This document shows positions 51,445-60,365 of a stretch of 64,000 nt of DNA, piece by piece. Source of the stretch: JAYFNU01 sp964458545. Lineage in GTDB: Bacteria > Bacillota > Clostridia > Oscillospirales > Ruminococcaceae. Location of the stretch: contig CAYWJF010000001.1 of the NCBI GenBank assembly GCA_964458545.1, forward strand, positions 22,445 through 86,444, in the 5' to 3' direction. Position numbers and translations under genes: made by a program. A model generated the notes under the pieces. That model searched no databases and was not told the DNA's origin. It saw only the letters and a program-made list of their open reading frames with translations. The first letter of the stretch is position 1, and each line of letters begins with the position of its first letter.

Positions 51445-54400
51445 TCAGTTTTCCGTAATAAGCTTTTCAAAATCCTCTACGGTCATAGGACGCGCGAAGA
51501 GGTATCCTTGCGCAACGTCACAGCCCATACTCTTAAGGTACTGCGCCTGCTCGGGCGTTTCAACGCCTTCGGCTATAATTCCGAGCCCGAGGTTCTTCGC
51601 CATCTTAATTACCGAGCTTAATATACTCTTTTTCTTCTCGTCCTCCTCGCCCGCGAGGAACTGCATATCGAGCTTCACTACGTTGAAGTCAACGTCCTTT
51701 AAAACGTTAAGCGAGGAATAGCCGCTGCCGAAATCGTCCATCTCAACTGTAAAGCCGTGGGCTTGAAGGGTCTTTACGCAGTCGATAATAAGCCCCGGGT
51801 CATCCGAATACGCCGATTCCGTTATCTCGAGCCGAAGCAGCTCGGTCGGAACATTATACTTCTTCGTAAACGCAAGGAACGCGGCACAGACGTCCATATT
51901 CATTATATCTAGCGCGAAATTTTCACAGAAAGGTGCGGCACCTTTATGCCCCTATCAAGCCATTCGCGTATCTGTTTGCAGACCGCTTCCCAGATGAAAA
52001 CGTCAAGCTTAATTATAAAGCCATTCTTTTCGAATATCGGAACAAACATCCCGGGCGGAACAATGCCCCGCGCCTCGCTTCGCCACCTCGCGAGCGCCTC
52101 GGCGCCGACAATAGCGTTGCTTTCAAGGCTGTACTGTGGCTGCAGATAGAAACAGAACTCACCGTTTTCGAGCGCGCGATTCATTATGTTGGTAATGTCT
52201 CGCTCACGCAGAAGCTTTTCGCGTATATCATCGTCGTAGAAGTCGTAAATCTTATGTATGTTGCCCTTTACCTTCTTTTGCGCCATAGCCGCGCGGTCAA
52301 TCATAACATCTACGGAGAGTTCTTTGTCATCCACAACGTAGAAGCCGAAGCTTGCGGTTATGGTGCCGCTCTCCTTTTCGAGCGACTTTGTGTCGTTGTA
52401 GAACTTAATAAGCCCTTCTATGTTCTTCTTTCCGTTAGGCATACAAAGAGCGAAGCAATCGGCGGAAAGACGCGAGCAGACGCCGCGGCGCTTAACATAT
52501 TCGCCGAGCTTATCCGCGACGTAGCAGAGCACCTCGTTGCCGCGCTCGAAGCCGTAAACGTCATTATAAAACTTAAATTTGTCTATATCTAAATATCCGA
52601 TAACGTAGCTGTTTTCGGGCGCGGCATTAATTAGTGCCGCCGCTCTTCTCGAAAACCCGCTGCGGTTGAAAAGCCCCGTTACGGTGTCATACTCGGCTAT
52701 ACGCCGAAGCTCGATGTTGGAAATAACCTCTTCGTTAACGTCGTTTAGGGTTATGTAAAGCTTTCTGTTGAAGCCAGAGCCACGGGTAATAGTTGCTCGA
52801 TACCAGCGCTTATGTCCGTCTGCGCAAAGCAGCGTTATATCGAACTGAGCCGACCTATTTTCGGGGTTTTCAGCAACAGAGGTGATAATATCCCGAAGAT
52901 GCTCCGCGTCCGCCGCTGAGGAAACGCCGTCTGTGTCGAAAATCTCCCAAAGCGGTCTTTCATCGTATTTTCCCGAAAGCCGCTCGGACGCGAGAAAATC
53001 GTAACTGAACAGTCTGTTAGCCCAGTCCACCTCGCAAACGATAGTCCCCGTGCTCAAAAGAACGTTGCGGTACTTGTTCTCCTCCTCGCCTTGTAGAGCA
53101 AGGTAACTGTTCTGAATTCTAAGCTTGTCGTTTTCGCTCTTTATAACGGCGTTCTTTACCTTAAGCTTCACCGTTTCGGGGTCAATAGGCTTCTGTACAA
53201 AGTCCAAGGCACCGTAGCGTATCGCCGTGGTGCTGAACTCTTCCTCCTCGCCCGCGCTTATAATTATGACGGGAATTGTGGAAAGCTCTACGCTCTCACC
53301 CATACGGCTTAATACATCAAGTCCCGAAATATCGTTCATCATAACGTCGAGAAGCACAATTGACAGACCACTGCCGCGGCTTTCTATTACGTCCAGCGCG
53401 CCTATTCCCGTATCCGCGGTGACAATCTCGAAATCGTTCTTGAACATCTCGGTCAAAAGCTCGCGGGAAAGCTCGGAATCGTCAACGATTAACATCGTCT
53501 TCTTCGCACGCCTTTGCTCCGCGTTCCCCTCTAACGCAAGCGCGCGCTCCGCCGACTCGTCGCGCATAGCGGCGTCGTAATATCTAAAGCGGTCCTCGGT
53601 AAAGGAGTAGGTAAACATAAGCGCCGTCTCGGCACGGGTAAAAAGCTCGTCTACCGTCTCGCCGTCAGCGGGGAAAAGAGCAATACCCGCGCAGAGTCTC
53701 GCGGTATGCTCGCCGTACGGCTTCTTTTCCGCAAGCTCAAAGAGCTGGGTAAGCTTTTTGTCTATAGCCGCCTTAAAATCGAAATCACGAAGCAGCAAAC
53801 AGAATTTGTTGCCGCCGATACGACCTATGATATCGTCCTTTCGCGCAACCGCTTTTAGGCAGTTCGCTATATCCGACAAAAGCTCGTCGCCGACCCCTGT
53901 GCCGAGCATTTCGTTAATTACGCGAAGGTTCGTGACGCTTACGACGCATAGCGCGTGACCGCTGCTTTTGGCGGTGGTTTTAATGAGAAGCCCTATACGC
54001 TCAAAGCACTCAAACCTGTCGAGCACGCCCGTAAGGGTATCCCTTACGCTCTTCTCCTTTAATTCAAGCTCCTTGCGTTTCTCCTTGTCGATATCTTCAA
54101 AAAGAATATACGCCGTTACGCTACCCGTCTCCTTCGGACGGGCAAGTGCCACGCTAAGACGAAGCCAGCGCAGAACACCGCCGCCGCCGACAAAGATAAA
54201 ATCAAGCGATTCCTCGCTTTTCCCCTCGTAGAAGCAGGCAAGCAGCCTCTCTCGGTTCATAAGCGTTGAAAATTCCTTGCGAAAATCAGGATGAACGGCG
54301 AAACGAAGAAACCTCTGCACCCGCTCGTTAAAGCCCGAAGCATTCGACTCGTAGTCAAGCAACGAACGCTTACCCGAAACGTTAAGCTGCTCGTCGGCGG

Positions 54401-54737
54401 AAAGGTCGTGCTCATAGGGCACAGCGTCGGTGTCCTCGGGAAGATAAAGCGCGCGTTCGCTTTCCTTTTGCACCGCTTTCTCCTGCTCTTTTGCGGCTCT
54501 CCTTCTGAGTCCCCGCTCGCGATAAAGGAAGTGAAGCACGCCCGCCATACATATTAGAACAAAGGCGGACGCCACTACTGCGCTTACATCTACGGTGTTT
54601 TTTAGGTCTAAGTCCGCATCATTCAGCGCTATACTTCTTAATACAAAAAACAGCGCTATGAGTACCGCCGCGCCTATAATTACCGCGACAGCCCACACAT
54701 TTACGCTGTTTCGTTTTCTTTCTTTTTTTTCTTTCAT
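51445..54737 (-). pseudogene. Membrane PAS-GGDEF*-REC-PAS-GGDEF*-EAL c-di-GMP protein, split by a frameshift
   Basis: Predicted c-di-GMP phosphodiesterase under phosphorelay control. The first frame (51909-54737, 942 residues) has two membrane helices (about 12-36, 50-72), a PAS-like region, a degenerate GGDEF (GGNKF, 308-312), a receiver domain (D464 as phospho-acceptor, K516), a second PAS, another degenerate GGDEF (SADCF, 758-762) and the start of an EAL domain (AEALARW, E880). It stops at TAG after HLSVKISR inside the EAL domain. The rest continues in another frame at 51445-51903 (LEITES, MDDFGSGYSS, KLDMQF, EGVET, QGYLFARP). One missing base near 51910 explains the break. Catalytic residues are otherwise intact. 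Confidence 0.85.
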
Positions 54738-54754
54738 TAGACTCTCCGTGAAGT

Positions 54755-55105
54755 TTAGGAATAGTTGTCTAACTGCTTTATCTGCTCGGAAATACTTTCG
54801 TTCTCCGCTTCAATAATTTCAAACAAGAGCGGAAGCCTGTTGTAGTTCCCCGCCTTATACTCCTTAGTAAACTCAACGCAAGCCGCGTAAAGTCTGCCTA
54901 TACTTAGGTTACCCGAAGTACCTTTAAGGGTATGAATAACAGCGTAAGCGCCGTCGATATCTCCGCTTTTAAACAGCGCCGAAGCGCTTTCAACCTCGTC
55001 GCCCGCCGCAAACTTTACAAGAAACTTTTCGTACAGCTTATCATTACCTGAAAACCGCTCAAGCCCTTGCTTATAATCAATGCCCTTTAGTTCTTCCGCT
55101 TTCAT
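54755..55105 (-). CDS. HPt domain phosphotransfer protein
   Basis: Carries a phosphoryl group between a histidine kinase and a receiver. 116 residues, four-helix HPt domain with the phospho-histidine H58 in AVIHTLKGTSGNL. It is the first gene of a two-gene operon with the receiver-containing c-di-GMP protein (17-bp gap), so that receiver is its likely partner. No histidine kinase is in the window. Confidence 0.9.
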   Translation of the reverse strand: MKAEELKGIDYKQGLERFSGNDKLYEKFLVKFAAGDEVESASALFKSGDIDGAYAVIHTLKGTSGNLSIGRLYAACVEFTKEYKAGNYNRLPLLFEIIEAENESISEQIKQLDNYS

Positions 55106-55161
55106 ATTTTCCCTTATTTCTTTTTTATAAAAAATCCAAGGTTGTTACTTGCTCTTTTATT

Positions 55162-55190
55162 ATAATATAATATTTTAAAAATCTATTCAA
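55162..55190 (-). promoter_or_regulatory. Promoter of the HPt operon
   Basis: Minus strand TTGAAT (55185-55190), 17-bp spacer, TATTAT (55162-55167). Confidence 0.65.
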
Positions 55191-55219
55191 TGATTATACC
55201 GTTTTTTGTCGGTTTTAAT

Positions 55220-55270
55220 AACGGGCTTTCGCTTTTTGCGGCAATTTGCCGTATAAAAGCGAAGCCCGTT
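55220..55270 (-). terminator. Long terminator hairpin after the GH94 gene
   Basis: Outer stem AACGGGCT(T)TCGCTTTT / AAAAGCGAAGCCCGTT with an inner GGCAA / TTGCC hairpin. The following T-run is weak on the minus strand. Confidence 0.65.
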
Positions 55271-55345
55271 TTCTGTTTATAATATTATATTCGTTTTATG
55301 ACTTTTGCGTTCGACGCGGAATTATTAAAGAACAGAATTAAAGCT

Positions 55346-57745
55346 TTATCCCATTACGACCTTGATTTCATTCTCCGCTTTAAGCTCCGCAAAGGGCACA
55401 ACCTCACCGCCGAGCTTTTCACCGTTAAGCCAAACCTCTTTTATTCCGCTCTCTTTTCCGTCAGGGTTAGCTACCTCGATTGAAAGCTTCTTTCCGCGGA
55501 AGACCTTCGTCATCTTAAAGCCCTTCCATTCGCTCGGAATAGAGGGATTAATCATAAGTCCGTCGGTTAGCGGGCGGACGCCGAGAATACCCTCTACGCA
55601 GCCGACCATAACTGTGGAAGCTGTTCCCGTGAGCCAATGGACGTTTGCGCGTCCTTCAAAGGGAGACTCTACCGACTCTACAAACTGACCGTGCGCGTAA
55701 GGCTCTATACGGCGTATTTCGGCGTTGTCATTCATATAGGCGGGGCTTGACTCCTTAAAGTAATCGAACGCGCGGTTACCGTGACCCATTAGCGCCTCGG
55801 CAAGTATTATCCAGCCTTGAGTTTGTGAGAAGATTGCGCCGTTCTCTTTAGTCGAACCGTTATAGAGGAACATAAGCGCGCCGTCAAAGGGGTGTTCCTT
55901 ATAGCTCGGTGAAAAGAGTCTTGTACCGTACTTTGTATTAAGCAGCTTGTTTGTGGAATTGAGCGCCTTTTCCGCTTGCTCCTTGGTGGCGACTCCGCTG
56001 ATAACCGCCCAAGACTGCGGGTTAAGCCACATATTAGCCTCTTTATCCTTCTTCGCGCCAATAGTGGTTCCGTCCTCAAGGAAGCCTCGGACGAAACGGT
56101 CCTCGTCCCAGCAGAACTTCTGAATAACCCTGTAAAGCTCCTTGGATATTCCCTCGAGATAGATTACATACTCGCGGTCGCCCTTCTGTACGGCGTAATC
56201 CTTAAGTATGCGCATAGCGAGGTAGAGCTGCATAGCGACGAAGCTACTTTCTCCGTTTACGCCGAGGCGCAAGCAGTCGTTCCAGTCCGCGTGAAGCCCC
56301 GCGGGCATACCGTGCTTCGCAAGGTGGTTCATACTGAAATCTATAGCTCGCTTAAGGTGCTCATAGACGGTTCCCTCCTCCTTATCGGCAAAGGGGATAA
56401 CCTCGTCAAGAAAACCAATCTCTCCCGTCTCGTCAATGAACTTTTTGACGGTTGGGAATAGCCACATAGCGTCATCAGCGCGGTAGGCGGGGTGACCCGT
56501 CTCACGGACGTAGCTATCGTCCTCGGGAGTGTCTTCGTGGCCGGGGTTGTGGGTATACTTTACAAGCGGAAGTCCCGCGCCGTGGTGTACCTGAGCGGAG
56601 AGCATAAAGACAAGCTGCTGCTTCGCCATATCGGGGTCAAGATGAATTATGCCTTGAATGTCCTGTACTGTATCACGGTAGCCGAAGCCGTTGCGTTGAC
56701 CGCAGTAGGAGAAGCTCGCCGCACGGCTCCATACGAAGGTAATAAAGCACTGAAAGGCGTTCCAAGTGTTAATCATGGAGTTAAACTTTTCATCAGGCGT
56801 TTCCACCTTAAAGCGGTCAAGCTTTTCGTGCCAATAGCTTTTAAGCTCCGCAAGCTCCTTCTCGGTCTGTACCGCGGCGTCCTTGTAGCTCGCAATAATC
56901 TGCTCAGCTTCCTTTTCATCCTTCATTCCAAGTGTAAAAACAATAGTCTTGCTTTCGCCCGGCTTTAGGGATATTTCCGTATGAAGCGCGCCGCAAGGGT
57001 TTGCGTTGTAGTTAAGCACGTTGTCGCAAACGCCGTTCTCAACCGCGGCGGGGTTTCCGTAGCCGTGATAGTCGCCAAGGAAATGCGCCTTGTCGCCGTT
57101 ATAGCTCGTCACCTTCGCGCCCGAAAGACCAAAATACCTTGTGGCGCGGCTGTTGCCGTTAAATTCACGCGAGCAGTTTTCGTTTATTACCTGAAGGATA
57201 TAGCTGTCCTTAAAATAGGTCCTCGTAATATACTGGGTATACTGCAGGTTTACGGTGTCCTGCTCGTAGTTGCTGTCGGTGGTAAGCTCGGCATAGCCGA
57301 AAACTCCGAGTTTTCTTGGCTCGTTGCCGTCGTTCGTAAGGGTGAGCGCCCAGACCTCATAGGTCTGGCCCTTCGGAACGTAGTAGAGAGCCTTCGAGGA
57401 TATCCCCGCGTACTCGGCGGAAATGGTGGTGTAGGAGGTACCGTGACGGCACTCGCTCTTATACTTTTTAAGCGACTTTCCAACGGGCTGCCACGAGGCG
57501 GACCAGTAGTCGCCGCTCTCGTCGTCACGGATATATATGTAGCGCCCGGGACGGTCGTCCGAATTAAAGCGGTAACGAAGAAGTCTGCCCTTCGCGCCGC
57601 TCTTTACAAAGCTGTAGCCGCCAGCGTTATTCGATATAATTGCGCCGTAGTTCGGGTCGCCCAAGTAGTTCGCCCAAGGCGCGGGGGTGGCGGGGTTGGT
57701 TATGACGTATTCCCTGTTCTTATCGTCGAAATAGCCGTAGTTCAT
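55346..57745 (-). CDS. GH94 disaccharide phosphorylase (cellobiose/chitobiose phosphorylase family)
   Basis: Splits a beta-linked disaccharide with phosphate to give a sugar-1-phosphate, saving ATP. 799 residues, cytoplasmic: N-terminal beta-sandwich (MNYGYFDDKNREYVIT, AGGYSF, RPGRYIYIRDDE), helical linker, (alpha/alpha)6 catalytic domain with GFGYRDTVQDIQG and ADWNDC, where D490 is the catalytic acid, and a C-terminal beta domain with WLTGTAS and GVRPLTDGLMINPSIP. The N-terminus resembles both cellobiose and N,N'-diacetylchitobiose phosphorylases, so the sugar is open. Single-gene unit. Confidence 0.92.
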   Translation of the reverse strand: MNYGYFDDKNREYVITNPATPAPWANYLGDPNYGAIISNNAGGYSFVKSGAKGRLLRYRFNSDDRPGRYIYIRDDESGDYWSASWQPVGKSLKKYKSECRHGTSYTTISAEYAGISSKALYYVPKGQTYEVWALTLTNDGNEPRKLGVFGYAELTTDSNYEQDTVNLQYTQYITRTYFKDSYILQVINENCSREFNGNSRATRYFGLSGAKVTSYNGDKAHFLGDYHGYGNPAAVENGVCDNVLNYNANPCGALHTEISLKPGESKTIVFTLGMKDEKEAEQIIASYKDAAVQTEKELAELKSYWHEKLDRFKVETPDEKFNSMINTWNAFQCFITFVWSRAASFSYCGQRNGFGYRDTVQDIQGIIHLDPDMAKQQLVFMLSAQVHHGAGLPLVKYTHNPGHEDTPEDDSYVRETGHPAYRADDAMWLFPTVKKFIDETGEIGFLDEVIPFADKEEGTVYEHLKRAIDFSMNHLAKHGMPAGLHADWNDCLRLGVNGESSFVAMQLYLAMRILKDYAVQKGDREYVIYLEGISKELYRVIQKFCWDEDRFVRGFLEDGTTIGAKKDKEANMWLNPQSWAVISGVATKEQAEKALNSTNKLLNTKYGTRLFSPSYKEHPFDGALMFLYNGSTKENGAIFSQTQGWIILAEALMGHGNRAFDYFKESSPAYMNDNAEIRRIEPYAHGQFVESVESPFEGRANVHWLTGTASTVMVGCVEGILGVRPLTDGLMINPSIPSEWKGFKMTKVFRGKKLSIEVANPDGKESGIKEVWLNGEKLGGEVVPFAELKAENEIKVVMG

Positions 57746-57789
57746 CTTATTTCTCCTTAATGCGAATTCTTACGATTTTCGTGCTTATA

Positions 57790-57818
57790 ATTCTACCATA
57801 TGCAATTAAAAATTTAAA
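57790..57818 (-). promoter_or_regulatory. Promoter of the GH94 gene
   Basis: Minus strand TTTAAA (57813-57818), 17-bp spacer, TAGAAT (57790-57795). It overlaps the last codons of the upstream small gene. Confidence 0.45.
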
Positions 57819-58027
57819 GTGGACAGAGCGCTTTTTAGGCAAACAAAAAGACCGTTCGACTGAAAACCATCGTTTTCATACCGTTCGGTCCTTTTCCTGC
57901 TGTAAAGCTTTTTGCTTTCCGATTTTCTCGTAATCGGGTTTAGCTCTCCCCAGCTTTTGCGCCGCTGTTTGTTTTTTTCGGCACGCGCTTTTTTGGAGAG
58001 CTTTTCGTAAGGAATAAATTTTTCCAT
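57806..58027 (-). CDS. Small basic conserved protein (MEKFIPYEKLSKK family)
   Basis: Unknown function. 73 residues from the ATG at 58025-58027, with AGAGGTG six bases upstream. The N-terminal half (MEKFIPYEKLSKKARAEKN, SWGELNPITRK) is a pattern I recall from many Clostridia small proteins. The C-terminal 25 residues (from about YENDGFQ) do not follow the usual ending and run across a hairpin with a T-run at about 57848-57890, which may be the original terminator. The reading frame may therefore have been extended by loss of an earlier stop. Confidence 0.65.
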   Translation of the reverse strand: MEKFIPYEKLSKKARAEKNKQRRKSWGELNPITRKSESKKLYSRKRTERYENDGFQSNGLFVCLKSALSTLNF

Positions 58028-58089
58028 TGCGCTCACCTCTTTCATCAAGATTATACCACGCCTTGGTATAAATTCAAGCTTCTCACCGA

Positions 58090-58118
58090 TTGACGGACGC
58101 CGCAGCTGGCTGTATACT
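58090..58118 (+). promoter_or_regulatory. Promoter of the esterase, almost touching its start codon
   Basis: TTGACG (58090-58095), 17-bp spacer, TATACT (58113-58118). Six bases separate the -10 from the ATG at 58125, so the transcript would begin at or next to the start codon. Confidence 0.7.
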
Positions 58119-58124
58119 CTTTTT

Positions 58125-59069
58125 ATGAAAAACAAAATTAACTTAAACAATTTAATAAATAATTCCGCTCTTGCGGACGAATGGGAATACATTGTCAACA
58201 CAAGCAGGCTTTCCGCCTACCCAAGGTGGCAGTGGGGTTTTAGGCTGCGGCAGAAGGAAAGGTTGTTTCCGAAGGAACGGGTAGAGAGCTTCCTGAGTGG
58301 ACTTGCGAGCTTTGCAAAACAGAAAGAAACGGGCGAAGTCGTAAGACTTTCACTATATTCTAACGAGGAAGTGCAGACGGACGTGACAAAGCGGCACGCG
58401 GTCTTATATCTTCGCTTACAAAGTAAGTCCTCTCCGCTTGCGCTTATAGCGCCGGGCGGGGCATACGCGCATATATCGGTAATAAACGAGGGCTTCCCTA
58501 TTGCCGAGCGTTTGTTTGAGCGCGGCTACAGCACCGCGGTGCTTTTATACCGCGTAGCCGAAGACAGCGGTGATACGCGCCCGGTTGAGGATTTGAACCG
58601 CGCGTTCAATCTTTTGAGAGATTATGGCGTTGCCGCTCTTTGGGGCTTTTCGGCGGGCGGGCATCTTTGCAGCTGCTACTGCGGCTTGGCAAAAGCGAGG
58701 GGCTATACCCTTCCACAATCTTTAGTTCTCGGATATCCCGTGATTTCGTTTGACGACGGTCTTACTCACAAGTACAGCCGAAGCTGTTTTTTCGGTCATG
58801 AACCGACGGAGTCTGAAAAACGCGAATACTCATCAGAGAACCTTGTCACTGAAAGCTTTCCGCCGACCTACCTTTGGCACTGCGAGAACGACGAGACGGT
58901 TTCGGTCGAAAACAGCCGTTTATTCGCAAGCAAACTGAAGGACGCGGGGGTAGCGCATAAGCTTAGAATATTCCCGAATGGGTCGCACGGCTTAGGCGCG
59001 GCGGCAGGACTTCCAGAAGCCGTGTGGCTGGACGAGGCAATAGATTTCTGTGATAAATTCAACAAATAG
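58125..59069 (+). CDS. Alpha/beta-hydrolase, esterase-lipase type
   Basis: Probable cytoplasmic carboxyl-esterase, perhaps removing acetyl groups from sugars. 314 residues with oxyanion region LIAPGGAYAHIS, nucleophile elbow WGFSAGGHLC, acid in HCENDETVSVE, and catalytic His in PNGSHGLG. The fold resembles bacterial feruloyl/acetyl esterases of the Aes/BD-FAE type. There is no Shine-Dalgarno sequence before the ATG and no alternative start further in until after conserved sequence, which fits a leaderless message. Confidence 0.87.
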   Translation: MKNKINLNNLINNSALADEWEYIVNTSRLSAYPRWQWGFRLRQKERLFPKERVESFLSGLASFAKQKETGEVVRLSLYSNEEVQTDVTKRHAVLYLRLQSKSSPLALIAPGGAYAHISVINEGFPIAERLFERGYSTAVLLYRVAEDSGDTRPVEDLNRAFNLLRDYGVAALWGFSAGGHLCSCYCGLAKARGYTLPQSLVLGYPVISFDDGLTHKYSRSCFFGHEPTESEKREYSSENLVTESFPPTYLWHCENDETVSVENSRLFASKLKDAGVAHKLRIFPNGSHGLGAAAGLPEAVWLDEAIDFCDKFNK

Positions 59070-59106
59070 CGAGCTTTTTCTTTGTTTTTCTTGTACAAAT
59101 ACCTAA

Positions 59107-59136
59107 TTGCTTTTTTGTGTATTTTGCATATACAAT
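59107..59136 (+). promoter_or_regulatory. Promoter of the lipoprotein gene
   Basis: TTGCTT (59107-59112), 18-bp spacer, TACAAT (59131-59136), followed by the ribosome site GGGAGGA. Confidence 0.5.
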
Positions 59137-59173
59137 GTAATAGTACATTAATACAACTTTTGGGAGGAATATA

Positions 59174-59779
59174 ATGAAGAAGCTTATCGCTTTGGTACTT
59201 ACTCTCGCTCTTGCGTTCACGCTCGCGGGCTGCAGCGTTCTCGGCGGTCTTGGTAAAGAAAAGAGCCGCAGCAAAACCTATCAGCTCTATCAGGATTACT
59301 TTATGGACGGCTCTTATTTTATGGAGCTTTCAGACACAAGCAACGATATTCCCGTCGCAATGGCTATTGACGGAAACAACTTATATGTTAAAACCGTTTC
59401 TGACGGACAAAACATCGTTATGATTCAAAACGCGGACGGTTCATATATGCTTATGCCCGACGAGATGCTCTATTACGACCTCGGCGGTCAGGACCTCACG
59501 GGTTCCTTCCCCGATTACTCCACGGGCGCACCTACGGAGGACAACGAGGCGACTATGGAAACAGGCGATATGGATTTTGACGGCGGCAACTATTTCTACG
59601 AGTCCTTTGCTGCCAGCTCCACGTCCTCTATTCGTTACCTCTATGACGGCGACACACTCGCTTACACCATCATCTACAACGGCGAGGAGCCCGAAACCAT
59701 CCAGAAATTCTACTCTGTTGAAGCAGACGTTGACCCGTCGCTTTTCACCATTCCCGACGGTTATTCACCTCTCGCATAA
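59174..59779 (+). CDS. Secreted lipoprotein of unknown function
   Basis: Not recognised. 201 residues with a lipoprotein signal peptide and lipobox LAGC (Cys at about residue 20), so it should be attached to the outer face of the membrane. The mature part alternates strands and turns (IPVAMAIDGNNLYVKTV, GSYMLMPDEMLYYDL, SIRYLYDGDTLAYTIIYNGEEPETIQKFYSVEADVDPSLFTIPDGY split by turns) and ends in a pattern also seen in LolA/DUF-type outer-face lipoproteins that report on small ligands. Acidic, mostly beta. Confidence 0.75.
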   Translation: MKKLIALVLTLALAFTLAGCSVLGGLGKEKSRSKTYQLYQDYFMDGSYFMELSDTSNDIPVAMAIDGNNLYVKTVSDGQNIVMIQNADGSYMLMPDEMLYYDLGGQDLTGSFPDYSTGAPTEDNEATMETGDMDFDGGNYFYESFAASSTSSIRYLYDGDTLAYTIIYNGEEPETIQKFYSVEADVDPSLFTIPDGYSPLA

Positions 59780-59793
59780 GAATTATTGCTTTT

Positions 59794-59826
59794 AAAAAGA
59801 CGGCAGGTTACACCTGCCGTCTTTTT
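59794..59826. terminator. Bidirectional terminator
   Basis: 15-bp perfect stem AAAAAGACGGCAGGT with a 3-nt loop, shared by the lipoprotein gene and the convergent phosphatase gene, whose stop codon lies inside the stem. Confidence 0.92.
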
Positions 59827-60275
59827 GTTTCTGTCATTTTAAGCAACTCCACGCAGCCCTTGTTCACGTCGCGAAAGGTTGCGTTAAAATCTCCCGTGTA
59901 CCACGGGTCGGCGACGTCACGCGAGGCTTCGGTAAAGTCAAGGAGGCGAAAGACCTTGTTATCGCGGTCGGCGCCGACAATGCGCTCTATCCAGCGAAGG
60001 TTCATGCTGTCCATAGCTATAATGTAGTCATACTTCTCGTAATCTGCACGGTTAAGCTGTACCGCCCTATGCTCTGTGTAAGGTATATTTTCCTCAGTAA
60101 GCTTTTGCCGCGTTCCGCGGTGCATACCGTTGCCTATCTCCTCGGTGCTTGTCGCCGCGGAGTTAATACTGTACTCGTTTGAAAGTCCATTTTGTTTTAT
60201 AAGATGCTTCATCACGAACTCCGCCATTGGGCTGCGGCAGATATTGCCGTGGCAGACGAACATTATTCGTATCAC
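59808..60275 (-). CDS. Low-molecular-weight protein tyrosine phosphatase
   Basis: Dephosphorylates phosphotyrosine. 155 residues with the P-loop CHGNICRS (C8 nucleophile, R14) and the acid loop DPWYTGDF. Length is standard. No tyrosine kinase or capsule gene is nearby, so it appears to act on general targets. An arsenate reductase of the same fold is less likely because the DPWYTG loop favours the phosphatase. Confidence 0.93.
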   Translation of the reverse strand: MIRIMFVCHGNICRSPMAEFVMKHLIKQNGLSNEYSINSAATSTEEIGNGMHRGTRQKLTEENIPYTEHRAVQLNRADYEKYDYIIAMDSMNLRWIERIVGADRDNKVFRLLDFTEASRDVADPWYTGDFNATFRDVNKGCVELLKMTETKRRQV

Positions 60276-60321
60276 TATCGCTTCTCCTTTTCCTCTTTAT
60301 ATAAAGCGTTCAGATACAGCT

Positions 60322-60348
60322 ACGCCCTCGGTAATAAGCCGAGGGCGT
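60322..60348. terminator. Hairpin after the zinc-ribbon gene
   Basis: ACGCCCTCGG / CCGAGGGCGT stem. The T-run is on the plus strand, so on the minus strand it is a hairpin without a clear tail. Confidence 0.55.
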
Positions 60349-60365
60349 TTTTCATTGAGTGTATG

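Noticed and set aside
51895..51925. Programmed -1 frameshift in the EAL gene
   Set aside because: No slippery heptamer fits the zero frame before the TAG. A one-base loss is the simpler explanation.
56981..57760. 259-codon open frame opposite the GH94 gene
   Set aside because: Shadow frame of a well-supported enzyme; Val/Arg-rich with no recognisable pattern.
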